From a virus, in the IMG/VR virus record IMGVR_UViG_3300048672_000527, positions 1 to 64,000 of that record: 64,000 nt of DNA. One strand, given 5' to 3'. Below, piece by piece: positions 17,964-26,152 of this stretch. The first letter of the stretch is position 1; each line of letters starts with the position of its first letter. The notes beneath the pieces were generated by a model. The model was not told the DNA's origin. It searched no databases and saw nothing but the letters and a program-made list of their open reading frames with translations. Made by a program: the position numbers and the translations under genes.

Positions 17964-18593
17964 ATGTTTGATCACAAGAATTTAGCAACCGGAGGACTAT
18001 ATCCAGGTAGAGTAACTCACCGTTCCGTTGCTAATCTTGGTACATTTGAGTTTGATGTCTCCATTACTGAAATTCCAATTACTGGAACAGAAAGTAATTT
18101 TGTAACAGGAAGCGTAGCAAGTAGTTCTCTTTTAAATCGTTTAATTACTGGTATTTTTGGTACTGGTTCTAGTGGTGATATTACTGGTTCTAGTGCGACT
18201 TCTATCAATGTTAGTGGTAACACTACAGCTGGTGAAGTTGGCAGCGTTGGGTACAGCGGTACTGGAGATGTAACACTTCCATTATCGAGCAACTTAGCAC
18301 GTGGTTTTGTTGGAACCACAGTAGCATATGGTGGGGATTTAATAGAAGTCCCAGGTTTTGGAGGTGGCGGATACGGATTTAACTTCGGTTCTGATAGCTA
18401 TAAATATAAGGTAAAAATACGAATTACCCGCAATGGTAAAACGTGGGAGTATGAATCAGAGGTGGGTTCGACTATGGCAAAGGTTATTGCCAAAGTTATG
18501 AAAACAAAAATAGCAGAACCTTCCGTTTCATACACAGGTATATCGATGGCAGAGAGTAGAGAACCACAAATTAAGGTTACTACTAAACATTAA
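17964..18593 (+). CDS. Repeat-containing fibre protein with small C-terminal domain
   Basis: The first 115 of 209 residues contain Ser/Thr/Gly repeats with S-G-N-x-T-x-G-E-V units like those of the gene at 11084. A glycine-rich hinge (GFGGGGYGFNFG) follows, then a charged domain beginning KIRITRNGKTWEYESEVG. The modular plan suggests a fibre shaft with an attachment or tip domain. It lies four bases after its neighbour and shares its late promoter. No enzyme motif is seen. Confidence 0.65.
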   Translation: MFDHKNLATGGLYPGRVTHRSVANLGTFEFDVSITEIPITGTESNFVTGSVASSSLLNRLITGIFGTGSSGDITGSSATSINVSGNTTAGEVGSVGYSGTGDVTLPLSSNLARGFVGTTVAYGGDLIEVPGFGGGGYGFNFGSDSYKYKVKIRITRNGKTWEYESEVGSTMAKVIAKVMKTKIAEPSVSYTGISMAESREPQIKVTTKH

Positions 18594-18607
18594 GGTTGCT
18601 ACTAAAC

Positions 18608-19609
18608 ATGTCAGTTGCAAAAATTAAATTAGATGAAAAGACAACGCTGGAATTCGGTGTTTCTATTACTGGTGCAGACGGAAAGCCAGAAGCTCGCTTT
18701 GTTATTGACGGAAACGACTTCTCTGTTAGTTTTCCTTGCAAGCCAACAAATGAGGGTGTTGAAGTAGAAATCCAAGGATTAAAGGATATTTTCAAGGCGG
18801 GTCAATATGATGCACGTCTCGAGATTGTTTTGGAAAACAAAATCTATACTCCACTGATCGACAAGATTGAGTTTGAGCCTACTATCGAAATTCAAACTCA
18901 GACTAAACCAGTTGTTCCTGTAAAGGAGTCCATTAAAGTAGCGAAGATAACGGTTAAAAAACCCGAACTCAATGAAAATGAGTTGCGTAAAACGCAAGCA
19001 GCTACAATTATTGCTAATGCTTTAAACTATAAGCCAGCGCTGGCGGAAACCCCAACAGAAACTATTAATAGAGCATTACAACGAAGCGGCCCAATGACAA
19101 GTGAGCAAGCCGATACTATCGGTGAAATGCTTAAGTTGGCCGAGGAAGTTGGTATTGTTTACAGTAAAGATATTAATCTTGTTATCATTTCAGAAGAAGT
19201 TGAAGAACCAGTCGTAACTATTGATGATGATGGTTATTCTGATGAGCAGTTGGATGAAATCGTTGAAAGTTATAATAGTTTTGTTGATCTATCCCCGGCT
19301 TATGAACCACATGAGTTTGGACTAACACTTCAGGAATCTGAGCTATCATATGCTGATCAATTAACAATGCATTTGATTAACGGTGGTAAATTGTTAGAAT
19401 CTTCCAGTAAAGCCAAACTAAATGCACGAGCACATGCTCTGGCAACACGTGAAATTAAACGTGATATTGCAAAGAAACCATTAAACACACTATCTACTGC
19501 AGAACGCAAGCATTTGGATGATATTATGTCTCGTAAAGGGAATGTTGTGAATAGATTAGCCATGAAAATGGTGGGACATATTAAGCAAATCGAAAAGGCA
19601 AGTAAATGA
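18608..19609 (+). CDS. Head-core-like modular protein
   Basis: I chose the ATG giving MSVAKIKLDEKTTLEFGV; a TTG 12 bases earlier is possible. Of 333 residues, the first 100 form an Ig-like beta domain. Residues about 126-195 are a helical domain (ATIIANAL...LAEEVGIVYSKD) clearly similar to a domain in the protein encoded at 3769. An acidic linker follows, then a Lys/Arg/Ala-rich helical tail like that of scaffold or core proteins. It overlaps the next gene by four bases. I infer a head-core or internal-head role; no enzymatic function is visible. Confidence 0.6.
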   Translation: MSVAKIKLDEKTTLEFGVSITGADGKPEARFVIDGNDFSVSFPCKPTNEGVEVEIQGLKDIFKAGQYDARLEIVLENKIYTPLIDKIEFEPTIEIQTQTKPVVPVKESIKVAKITVKKPELNENELRKTQAATIIANALNYKPALAETPTETINRALQRSGPMTSEQADTIGEMLKLAEEVGIVYSKDINLVIISEEVEEPVVTIDDDGYSDEQLDEIVESYNSFVDLSPAYEPHEFGLTLQESELSYADQLTMHLINGGKLLESSSKAKLNARAHALATREIKRDIAKKPLNTLSTAERKHLDDIMSRKGNVVNRLAMKMVGHIKQIEKASK

Positions 19610-21468
19610 TTAAATTCTCAGAACTGACAAATGTAAAGCCAACTAGCATCTCTCTAGATGAAAGTAAGCGTGTAGAGATTGATAAAAAAGAATACGACAC
19701 TATTCACGCACAACACCACTCGGCCAAAGCTAATAATCGTACTGGTAAGTATGCCGCAGCTAATTATGTTTATACCGATAAAGAACACGGTAGAACAGGT
19801 AGTGAAGATCGCGGTGGTGTTGTAAGTCAGACATATTCACATGATGTCCATAAACTACCTACAATAGAAAAGGCGGGTGCTAAACATTACAAATATGTTA
19901 ATGAAGCATTTTATGTTGATGGCGATGAGAATGAAACCACAAAAGACCAACGTAAGGTATACGACACACAAACCAAGGCATTCAAAAAAGATGCCAAAGA
20001 GAATGCAGCACAGAAGGCCGTGAGTGAAGCAACTAAACCAATGTCAGATGAAGAAAAGAAGAAACCCTTTAACTATGCAGAGTGGAAAGCAAGCTCCGTT
20101 AAGCCTCGTGCTCTTCCTGGTTGGGGTAAGAAAGGCCCTATCACTAAAATGGTAGCATCAATGAAAAATGTAAAAGAATCTGAAGAACTCGATGAAGGAA
20201 AAGATGTGCAATTAAATCATAAAGTTGGTGATACTGTTTGGGCAAAGACCCAACATGCTTGGTCCACTAAGACTGGTAAAGTGACTAAGATTGGTCGTAC
20301 ACACACAACGATTACCCACAAGGATGGATCATCGGGAACATATCCACACAAGGATGTTTCATTGGATTACCCACATAAAAATCCGTATCACGAAAGCGAA
20401 GAAATGACAAAAGTATCATTCAAAGAATTCATCAATGAAGGTTTGGCATCTAAAATTGCTAACAAAATTATGGGAGTAGCTCCGACTAAACCAAAATATA
20501 AAGTTGGACAGAAGGTTTCCTACGAGATGCATCCACCACAAGAAGGTGGTAGTGGAACCGGTCATATCGAATCTTACAAAAATGGTCATTATCTAGTTAA
20601 TGGAAAACCAATAAATCACCACGAAATAAAAAAGGTTCATGAATCAGAAGATCTAGGTGAATCTGCTCGTATGGCACCAGGCAAAAAAGTTTGGACTTCA
20701 CACACAGATAGTCCAAAACAAGGTAGTATTGTTGGTAAAGATACAGACAATAAAAATCACTATATAGTGAAACATAGTGATGGTGAACACTCAGTACATC
20801 AAGATCACATTCATTTCTCTAAGGAACATGCAGGTTATATGTATGAATCTGAAGTAAATGAAGCTATTAAAATGTCTGATTATCACGCACACTCCGAGAA
20901 ATCACAATTCAAAAACGGTCACCGCCCACATATTACATATAAGTCTGATCCAAAGCGTACTATGTATCTTGGTCAAGACGTATACAAAACTAAAGAACAC
21001 GCCAAGGGTCATGCTGAAGCGTATCTGAAGGGTTATGCCGATATAGGCCCAAATCATGCCGATCGTATGGCTTCAGCTTATCGTAAGGAACACGCACAAC
21101 ATATTGTAGAGGGAACAGAAATGCAAGAATCATCTCCATTTGACTGGAAGGGTAAAGCATCCATCTTCACTAAGAAGGATGATACAGTATCAACAGAAAC
21201 AGGTACTAAACACAAAGGAACATATGGTTCTGATGACCATAAGGTCAAAGGTGATGGCTCGGCGCCGGTGAAACGTGGCCGTGGTCGTCCAGCTGGTTCT
21301 TATAATGGTGAGTATAAGAAGCGTGATCCAGCAGGAAAAGCTGCTTCGGCTGCTAAGGCGATGGCATCTAAGGCAGAGGGTCTGAAAATTCGTGGTGAGT
21401 ATAAGCAAGCAATGAATGATGCAATCAAAAAGCGCCAGGCAGAGCTGCACGCAAAAACCGCTAAATAA
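19606..21468 (+). CDS. Internal-head-like polyprotein with SH3/KOW modules and AT-hook
   Basis: The 620-residue basic, His-rich protein shows three small SH3/KOW-like beta modules near residues 206-255, 298-343 and 357-405. They are separated by acidic linkers with repeated ESEELDE-type motifs near 190, 262, 345, 413 and 505. At residue 267 an internal Met begins MTKVSFKEFINEG, a copy of the capsid-targeting peptide, so the chain may be two fused packaged proteins or may have an internal start. Residues 556-565 (KRGRGRPAGS) are a canonical AT-hook for minor-groove DNA binding. Together these features suggest a protein packaged with and bound to phage DNA, processed at the linkers. Confidence 0.7.
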   Translation: MIKFSELTNVKPTSISLDESKRVEIDKKEYDTIHAQHHSAKANNRTGKYAAANYVYTDKEHGRTGSEDRGGVVSQTYSHDVHKLPTIEKAGAKHYKYVNEAFYVDGDENETTKDQRKVYDTQTKAFKKDAKENAAQKAVSEATKPMSDEEKKKPFNYAEWKASSVKPRALPGWGKKGPITKMVASMKNVKESEELDEGKDVQLNHKVGDTVWAKTQHAWSTKTGKVTKIGRTHTTITHKDGSSGTYPHKDVSLDYPHKNPYHESEEMTKVSFKEFINEGLASKIANKIMGVAPTKPKYKVGQKVSYEMHPPQEGGSGTGHIESYKNGHYLVNGKPINHHEIKKVHESEDLGESARMAPGKKVWTSHTDSPKQGSIVGKDTDNKNHYIVKHSDGEHSVHQDHIHFSKEHAGYMYESEVNEAIKMSDYHAHSEKSQFKNGHRPHITYKSDPKRTMYLGQDVYKTKEHAKGHAEAYLKGYADIGPNHADRMASAYRKEHAQHIVEGTEMQESSPFDWKGKASIFTKKDDTVSTETGTKHKGTYGSDDHKVKGDGSAPVKRGRGRPAGSYNGEYKKRDPAGKAASAAKAMASKAEGLKIRGEYKQAMNDAIKKRQAELHAKTAK

Positions 21469-21492
21469 TATATCTTCTTAAAGGAAAAACAA

Positions 21493-22329
21493 ATGGCACT
21501 ATGGAACAATCTAGATACAGTAGCAGGTAAGCCAAAGTCACTGGGTCATGGACAAATTCAATCTATCACATTCACTGGTACAGGTACCGGTTATACTAAC
21601 GGCGCATCGTTCACTATCTCTGCTCCTCCAGCAGGTGGTGTTCAAGCCGTTGCAACGGCTGTTGTAGTTGGTGGAGCTGTTACAGGCTTTACAATTACAA
21701 ACCCTGGTATGGGTTATACTTCCGCACCTACAGTCACTCTAGGTGGTGGTTCGGGACAGACTTTTGGCTCTGTTATCTACGGTAAGGCAAAGGTCGCTGG
21801 TATTACACAAACTGGTATCACAGATACAGTTGTATTCCTGGACCGTACAGAAGCTCAAGTCGCACAAAACCGCGCAAAGGGTTTGAAGCTACCAGGTTGG
21901 AACCGTTATATGGAGTATGTTGACAATACAGGTGCTACTCGTTATAAGGTAGAAAACTTGGTTGCAATGAGTGTTCTACCAGCAACGTCTGGTGACTTGG
22001 AAGACGCTGTTGCTGTTGATGCTACATTTACAGTGACAACACAACCTACTAACCAGTCTACAGTTACTGGTGCTGCTACCTTCACAGTGGCAGCAACAGG
22101 TGCAACTTCTTACCAATGGCAAGTTCGTGCAGCTACGGGTGGTCAGTATGTTAACATTGTCAACGGCGCGCAAACAATCGGTTCTGCAGCAGGCGCAACC
22201 ACAGCTTCTCTGGCTCTGACCGGTCAAACCGCCGGTGCAACAGGTCAGAAATACCGTTGCCAAATTTTCAACACAACTTCTGGTTCTGCTGTAACTTCTA
22301 CTGCCGCTACACTGACATTCGGTACCTAA
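21493..22329 (+). CDS. Conserved virion protein with GxGY repeats and Ig-like domain
   Basis: The 278-residue protein starts MALWNNLDTVAGKPKSL. Two GxGYT units (GTGYTNGASFTIS, GMGYTSAPTVTLG) follow, then a conserved core DRTEAQVAQNRAKGL with PGWNRYMEY, which I associate with abundant virion proteins of cyanophage-like myoviruses. Residues about 190-278 form an Ig-like domain (SYQWQVR and YRCQIFNT strands), the kind displayed on phage capsids or tails. The GxGY units match those inserted in the gp8-like protein. An AAAGG ribosome site precedes the ATG. Confidence 0.75.
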   Translation: MALWNNLDTVAGKPKSLGHGQIQSITFTGTGTGYTNGASFTISAPPAGGVQAVATAVVVGGAVTGFTITNPGMGYTSAPTVTLGGGSGQTFGSVIYGKAKVAGITQTGITDTVVFLDRTEAQVAQNRAKGLKLPGWNRYMEYVDNTGATRYKVENLVAMSVLPATSGDLEDAVAVDATFTVTTQPTNQSTVTGAATFTVAATGATSYQWQVRAATGGQYVNIVNGAQTIGSAAGATTASLALTGQTAGATGQKYRCQIFNTTSGSAVTSTAATLTFGT

Positions 22330-22351
22330 TCTTTAATTTGTTCCTTTCGTT

Positions 22352-22699
22352 ATGATACATAATGACAATGAGTATATGACTAGAGCTATGCACGCGTATG
22401 ATAATATACAGTGCATAGCATTAGATGAATTCAAGGAAGACTTGTTTCGTATAGTCACAATCAAAAAGTGCATAACGAAGTATCAGCAAGGTGAGGAGTT
22501 GAATGTCAGATTATTACTGAACAATTTTATTGTTCTGTTTAATGTATTTGGCCCAACTACATTTGAGCTACTGAAGTATAAATTAGATAAGAGTCAATAT
22601 CCTGTAGCGTTTGCTTTTCTAGTAAAGATAAATCAATTACCCGACGAAGAAGCGGTCTTACTAGATCAGACAGTGGTACAACAACTAAGAGAAATATGA
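22352..22699 (+). CDS. Conserved T4-like protein (DUF7207-like), unknown function
   Basis: The 115-residue helical protein contains the stretches YDNIQCIALDEFKEDL and LLLNNFIVLFNVFG, which I recall from a small protein conserved in T4-superfamily phages next to head and tail genes. No ribosome site is obvious before the first ATG; a second ATG lies eight codons downstream. It overlaps the next gene by four bases. The function is unknown. Confidence 0.7.
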   Translation: MIHNDNEYMTRAMHAYDNIQCIALDEFKEDLFRIVTIKKCITKYQQGEELNVRLLLNNFIVLFNVFGPTTFELLKYKLDKSQYPVAFAFLVKINQLPDEEAVLLDQTVVQQLREI

Positions 22700-23430
22700 A
22701 GATTTTAGACAATCTAATCGCGCTTCGTATCATGTGGATATTGATAACTCCATTTGAAAAGACCGATGCATTTAAATTAGGTCTAATTGATGGTGAAGGA
22801 AACTTTATTCGGAAAGCAAAGACTTCTGAAGAAAAGAATGCTACGTCGATGCTGCACCGATTGGTGTGGCGGATCAAAAAGTTTATCAATATGGTACCAG
22901 GTGGAAGTACGCGCATTGGTTCTATGGTTGCCGCGTATGCTCTGGTCCGTGAGTGTGTTTTGGCAGATAACTATGAAGCAGATACGTTCATAATTCGTGA
23001 ATCTGAAATAGAGTTATCTGAAGAAGAAAAGGAAATTGGTCTCTTCATCGAACAACTACTTGAAGATGGAATAGCCAATGTTACAGGTGCCGCGGTCAGT
23101 ACTGATAAACCAGTAATAAAGAAACGTGCTAAAGGTACTTTCACAGTTAAGCGTGAAACCTTTGACAAGTTTAAAAGCGGTAAGACTAAATTCCGCCGTT
23201 GGGGTCATTATCTGAATCTGGACGATGATGTTGATCGCGCAGTATATCACTATGCCCGCAAAAATCCAAGAGGTATTCTTGTTCTTCAGGATGAAGAAGG
23301 TCGTAGCAAAGGTGTTCGCTATAGTAAACACGGTGGTGGCAACTGGCACAATATCAAACGTAAACCTCGTGATGTAGTTGAGTCATATATAGAGAATCAA
23401 CTAACAGATTTAGAAGTAATTGATTTATAG
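22696..23430 (+). CDS. Conserved T4-like protein, unknown function
   Basis: This 244-residue protein starts MKILDNLIALRIMWILITPF and contains VPGGSTRIGSMVAAYALVREC, a pattern conserved beside the preceding family in T4-like phages. The C-terminal 90 residues are basic with aromatic residues (FRRWGHYLNL, RYSKHGGGNW) and could bind nucleic acid. The ATGA overlap with the previous gene suggests the two products are made together. No catalytic motif is recognised. Confidence 0.7.
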   Translation: MKILDNLIALRIMWILITPFEKTDAFKLGLIDGEGNFIRKAKTSEEKNATSMLHRLVWRIKKFINMVPGGSTRIGSMVAAYALVRECVLADNYEADTFIIRESEIELSEEEKEIGLFIEQLLEDGIANVTGAAVSTDKPVIKKRAKGTFTVKRETFDKFKSGKTKFRRWGHYLNLDDDVDRAVYHYARKNPRGILVLQDEEGRSKGVRYSKHGGGNWHNIKRKPRDVVESYIENQLTDLEVIDL

Positions 23431-23437
23431 GATTAAT

Positions 23438-23935
23438 ATGTTTGACTGGATTAACGGATCGATTGATCACATTATATTTGCGCTTATCACACCAGGTATA
23501 GTTATCGGCGCACTGATGATGTTTCTGCAAACTTTATTGCCTACTCCACTAATTCAATGGAAAATGCCACTACTTATTGGCGGTCTTTGTCTAGTTCTTT
23601 TCTTTACTTATGAGGCAGGCAGAAGTGAAGAGGTTGAGGATGTAGAACAAAAGAACAATGCAGTTCTAATTGAGTATTACCGAAACCAAGAAAAGAAGTA
23701 TGTCTTAGTTGACAAAGTCATCACTAAGTATGTAGACAAGGTTAAAGTAGTTGAAAGAATTAAAGAGGTACCAGTAAATGTTTATGTCACTAAAGAAGCC
23801 GATGCTAAGTGTATTATTGACCCTACTACTAGTGACAATATCAGGTTGCTTTGGAACAATGCCATGCAAGGAAAACTTCCCGGAAGTACCAGCTCTACTG
23901 ATGAAACAACCTCAGGAACTACAGAAACTCCCTGA
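23438..23935 (+). CDS. Putative inner-membrane spanin (Rz-like)
   Basis: The ATG giving MFDWINGSIDH is preferred over an upstream in-frame TTG. The 165-residue protein has two hydrophobic segments near residues 10-32 and 40-58. A long charged helical region follows (about 60-125), then a Ser/Thr-rich tail. This fits a membrane-anchored periplasmic coiled coil of the i-spanin type. A lipoprotein gene in another frame begins inside it and runs past its end, the usual Rz/Rz1 layout. Two membrane segments instead of one are unusual. It would fuse inner and outer membranes at lysis. Confidence 0.7.
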   Translation: MFDWINGSIDHIIFALITPGIVIGALMMFLQTLLPTPLIQWKMPLLIGGLCLVLFFTYEAGRSEEVEDVEQKNNAVLIEYYRNQEKKYVLVDKVITKYVDKVKVVERIKEVPVNVYVTKEADAKCIIDPTTSDNIRLLWNNAMQGKLPGSTSSTDETTSGTTETP

Positions 23936-24056
23936 TAGTCAACTTACTCTATCGGTTATTACTGATACTGGTAAGGATAATAATGCAATTGCATTTGATA
24001 TAAGAGAGCAGCTTAAAGCCCTACAAGACTGGATCAAGATACAACAGTCTAAGTGA
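23778..24056 (+). CDS. Putative outer-membrane spanin lipoprotein (Rz1-like)
   Basis: The 92-residue product has a short basic start and a hydrophobic signal ending in TISGC, a good lipobox, so the mature protein would start at the Cys of CFGTMP. Mature length is about 68 residues and contains prolines and Leu/Gln-rich helices. It overlaps the i-spanin gene out of frame by 158 bases and extends 121 bases beyond it. A GAGG ribosome site lies about ten bases upstream of the ATG. The architecture is the main evidence. Confidence 0.7.
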   Translation: MFMSLKKPMLSVLLTLLLVTISGCFGTMPCKENFPEVPALLMKQPQELQKLPDSQLTLSVITDTGKDNNAIAFDIREQLKALQDWIKIQQSK

Positions 24057-24110
24057 GTTCCATTCATCAGGAACCACAGGAGTATTATAACAATCAAAAT
24101 TTGAACACTG

Positions 24111-24155
24111 AAATAATATCCTATTATTTCCCAAAAATTATTTTGTTGTTATAAT
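24111..24155 (+). promoter_or_regulatory. Sigma70-like promoter with overlapping AT-rich dyad
   Basis: A perfect 8-bp inverted repeat with a 3-base loop (AAATAATA-TCC-TATTATTT, 24111-24129) overlaps a weak -35 (TTTCCC, 24127-24132). After 17 bases comes a perfect TATAAT (24150-24155), only seven bases before the primase ATG. The dyad is placed like an operator. With transcription starting about seven bases after the -10, the primase message would be nearly leaderless. Confidence 0.5.
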
Positions 24156-24162
24156 TGAGTCT

Positions 24163-25182
24163 ATGATTGATATGTATAAACAACGCACCTATGCCTCAAG
24201 GGTTGGTGTGTATTTGAAAAACTTTAAGCAAAAAAAGGCTGAATTGTGGGAATTCTCACATTCTTGTGAGACCCAACACGGTCTTAAGGCACTAAAACGA
24301 CGTGCATACATCTATAAGACACCCGATGGAAAGCAATTAAACGTCAAGTGTCAGCACTGTGGATATAGTAAGTCCCTTGCGGGATTTATTCGAGAGACCA
24401 GTGTTTCTCTATATGATGAATATCGCCTAGATGCGTATCGTGATCAACCCGAGCGTATCGAAACAAAACCCATAGAAGAACCAAAACCCGAGATTGATGT
24501 AAATCTCGTAGGTCTTACATGTGTTAAAGACCTACCTATGTCTAGTTCGGTCCGTGGTTTCCTCGAACGTAGAAAAATCCCCACTTCTGTATACAAGTAT
24601 CTTTATGTGACCAAAGACTTCTTTGGGTGGGCGAAAAGATATAATGATAGTTTCAAAAATATTGCAGTAAAAGAACCACGCCTAATACTTCCTTATTTTA
24701 CCCCTAGTGGTGAGGTACTTGGCTTTACGTGTAGAGCTTTTTCTCCTAAGGCCGAGCGACGATATATACACTTACGGGTGAACAAAAAGGATGAATTTAT
24801 TTATGGACTCCAAACGCTTAAAACAGATCGAACGATCTATGTACTTGAGGGTAATATTGACAGCCTTTTCGTCGCTAATTCTGTTGCTGTTGGCGGTGCT
24901 AATTATAATTGTAAGTTCGTCTCCGATCATTGGAATGAGTGTGTTATTATTCCAGATAATGATTGGAAACGCAATCCTCAAGTCGGCAAGCAACTCTATG
25001 CAGCTATTACGAGAGGAATTAGAGTCTGCTTTATGCCAGATACACTCAAAGGAAAAGACATAAACGATTATGTCAAGAATGGTCTTTCTATTGCGGAGTT
25101 GCAAACCGTTATAGAAGAACACACATATGCAGGGTTAAATGCCGTGCTTCAATTTGCAATTCATAAAAAATATAAAGGGTAA
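24163..25182 (+). CDS. 61: DNA primase (T4 gp61-like)
   Basis: The 339-residue enzyme makes RNA primers for lagging-strand synthesis together with the replicative helicase. An N-terminal zinc-finger-like region (HSC...CQHCG, residues about 27-67) precedes the TOPRIM-type catalytic core. I see YVLEGNIDSLFVANSVAVGG (acidic motif E-G-x-I-D), then VIIPDNDW and KGKDINDYV as later acidic motifs. Length matches T4 gp61 (342). No ribosome site is present; the ATG lies seven bases after a TATAAT box. The ribonucleotide reductase genes follow immediately. Confidence 0.85.
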   Translation: MIDMYKQRTYASRVGVYLKNFKQKKAELWEFSHSCETQHGLKALKRRAYIYKTPDGKQLNVKCQHCGYSKSLAGFIRETSVSLYDEYRLDAYRDQPERIETKPIEEPKPEIDVNLVGLTCVKDLPMSSSVRGFLERRKIPTSVYKYLYVTKDFFGWAKRYNDSFKNIAVKEPRLILPYFTPSGEVLGFTCRAFSPKAERRYIHLRVNKKDEFIYGLQTLKTDRTIYVLEGNIDSLFVANSVAVGGANYNCKFVSDHWNECVIIPDNDWKRNPQVGKQLYAAITRGIRVCFMPDTLKGKDINDYVKNGLSIAELQTVIEEHTYAGLNAVLQFAIHKKYKG

Positions 25183-25183
25183 T

Positions 25184-26152
25184 ATGATTGAAAAACGACT
25201 TATTCCGGTAGCGGAATACAAAGAACCGATTGAGTTCGCCACACAACAATTAAAGGTATTCTGGCAACCTGATGAAGTGAATGTAGAAAAAGACGTGCAG
25301 GATGTCTTGGTTAATTTTACTAAAGCAGAACGACATGGTGTAATCACTACACTAAAGTTGTTCTCACTATACGAGACTCACGCGGGTACTGAATACTGGG
25401 GTGGTCGATTCAGGGAAATGTTCAACGGCCCAGAATTTGAACGTATGGCATCTGTATTCTCTATGTTTGAGTTAGCCGTCCATGGTCCGTTTTACAATAA
25501 GATTAATGAGTTGCTACACCTTAATGATCAGAAGTTTTATACGTCGTATTTGGATAATCCTGTATTAAAGGAACGAATTGATTTTATTGGTGATGTCATC
25601 GATGACAAATCTGATCTGGTTTCTCTTGCTGGTTTCTCAATGGTAGAAGGTGTGATTCTTTATTCTAATTTTGCTTTCCTTAAGCACTTCCAATCACAGG
25701 GAAAGAATAAGGCACTAAATATAGTCCGTGGCGTTAATTTCTCATTACGTGATGAAAATCTACACTCTGTAGCAGGTGCATGGTGTTTCAAGTTAAAGAA
25801 ATCCTTACAAAATCTGAGTGGTGAACAAGAAGCACAACTGGAAGAAACTATCCGTAAAACCGCCAGAAAAATCTATGAACATGAATGTGAAATCATTAAG
25901 ATGATTTTCGAGGAAGGTAGCATCGATGGTATCACAGAGACACAATTGCGTCACTTCATAGAGAGCCGGATCAACGAGTGTCTGAAGGCACTCGGATATA
26001 AAAAGGAATTTGAAGTCACGTATAATCCAATTGCAGAGTGGTTTTACAAAGCTATTGGTGATTATACATTCAATGATTTCTTTAGTGGAATTGGTAATCA
26101 GTATCACCGCGATTGGGACGAACAAGCATTTATTTGGAAGAAAGCAGCATGA
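25184..26152 (+). CDS. nrdB: Ribonucleoside-diphosphate reductase, beta subunit
   Basis: The ATG giving MIEKRLIPV has an AAAGGG site and follows the primase stop by one base. The 322-residue radical-generating subunit shows the family's ligand and core motifs: SLYETHAG, FELAVHGPFY with a Tyr four residues after His as for the E. coli radical tyrosine, MVEGVILYS, and RDENLHS. It pairs with the alpha subunit encoded next, with an ATGA overlap, to reduce ribonucleotides for phage DNA synthesis. The Glu-to-His spacing in FELAVH is one residue longer than E. coli ExxH, so it is a divergent subclass. Confidence 0.9.
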   Translation: MIEKRLIPVAEYKEPIEFATQQLKVFWQPDEVNVEKDVQDVLVNFTKAERHGVITTLKLFSLYETHAGTEYWGGRFREMFNGPEFERMASVFSMFELAVHGPFYNKINELLHLNDQKFYTSYLDNPVLKERIDFIGDVIDDKSDLVSLAGFSMVEGVILYSNFAFLKHFQSQGKNKALNIVRGVNFSLRDENLHSVAGAWCFKLKKSLQNLSGEQEAQLEETIRKTARKIYEHECEIIKMIFEEGSIDGITETQLRHFIESRINECLKALGYKKEFEVTYNPIAEWFYKAIGDYTFNDFFSGIGNQYHRDWDEQAFIWKKAA

